DNA from: Bacteroidota bacterium
GTDB lineage: Bacteria; Bacteroidota; Bacteroidia; NS11-12g; UBA9320
Assembly (NCBI GenBank): GCA_003485825.1
Contig: DNHN01000088.1
Location: 1-6,381 of the forward strand
DNA length: 6,381 bases
Direction: 5' to 3'
Shown: piece after piece, positions 6,290 through 6,381 of the stretch
Position numbering within the stretch: the first letter of the stretch is position 1
Layout: each line of letters starts with the position of its first letter
The notes under the pieces: model-generated
Databases searched by the model: none
The model's input: only the letters and a program-made list of their open reading frames with translations
What the model was told of the DNA's origin: nothing
Made by a program: the position numbers and the translations under genes

Positions 6290-6381
6290 CTATTTGATAT
6301 ATTCTATATCTAAAAGTAACTGTTGCCTCGAGATAGGTGACGTCTGTATCAGTAGCATCAAAATTGAGCTCTGTTAGACTT
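6279..6381 (-). CDS. C-terminal end of an upstream protein, possibly tail-tube-like (partial)
   Basis: Only the last 33 residues are in the window; the 5' part lies beyond 6381. The frame reads SLTELNFDATDTDV and then YLEATVTFRYRIYQIVEV before a TGA stop at 6281-6279. The alternating hydrophobic pattern and the 'ELNFDATD...ATVTFRY' layout resemble the closing beta strands of T4 gp19-type tail tube or related tail proteins, and virion genes commonly lie upstream of uvsY in T4-like cyanophages. A gene 3-type tail completion protein or another structural protein is equally possible. That it is a coding end is supported by the open frame, the protein-like composition and the promoter following it; the product name is a weak inference. 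Confidence 0.5.
   Translation of the reverse strand, partial: SLTELNFDATDTDVTYLEATVTFRYRIYQIVEV

Overview
This window is a compact replication, recombination and late-transcription block from a T4-like myovirus. All genes lie on the minus strand, so transcription runs from high to low coordinates. Every recognisable gene but one matches a T4 core family: UvsY, UvsW, gp55, gp47 and gp46. The exception is a peptide deformylase, a gene carried by many marine cyanomyoviruses. Together with the AT-rich composition, this suggests a marine T4-like phage, most likely a cyanophage. The host cannot be proven from this window, and a phage of another marine bacterium remains possible.

Layout in the direction of transcription: (1) the C-terminal end of a protein that may be a virion structural protein (6279-6381); (2) a short intergenic stretch with a sigma70-like promoter; (3) uvsY, the recombination mediator (5790-6230); (4) uvsW, the branch-migration helicase, which has no ATG start (4340-5785); (5) a 129-residue unknown protein (3948-4337); (6) a 54-base gap holding a perfect consensus sigma70 promoter, TTGACA-17-TATAAT; (7) gene 55, the late sigma factor (3339-3893); (8) gene 47, the Mre11-like nuclease (2281-3342); (9) gene 46, the Rad50-like ATPase (547-2271); (10) def, peptide deformylase (11-547). 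Gaps are 0 to 9 bases, or there are short overlaps, apart from the two promoter-bearing gaps.

How the genes fit together (family knowledge plus inference): gp46/gp47 resect DNA ends, UvsY loads the UvsX recombinase (not in this window), and UvsW remodels the resulting branched DNA. In T4, this machinery starts replication and supplies the DNA template state needed for late transcription, which gp55 directs. Gene 55 therefore sits within the recombination genes and behind a host-type promoter, so the host polymerase could make the late sigma before the late programme begins. The deformylase at the 3' end would remove formyl groups from nascent proteins.

I see no tRNA, CRISPR array, insertion sequence, clear terminator or large repeat. 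The least explained parts are the 129-residue protein, the uvsW start, the divergent C-terminus of gp55 and the promoter upstream of gene 55.
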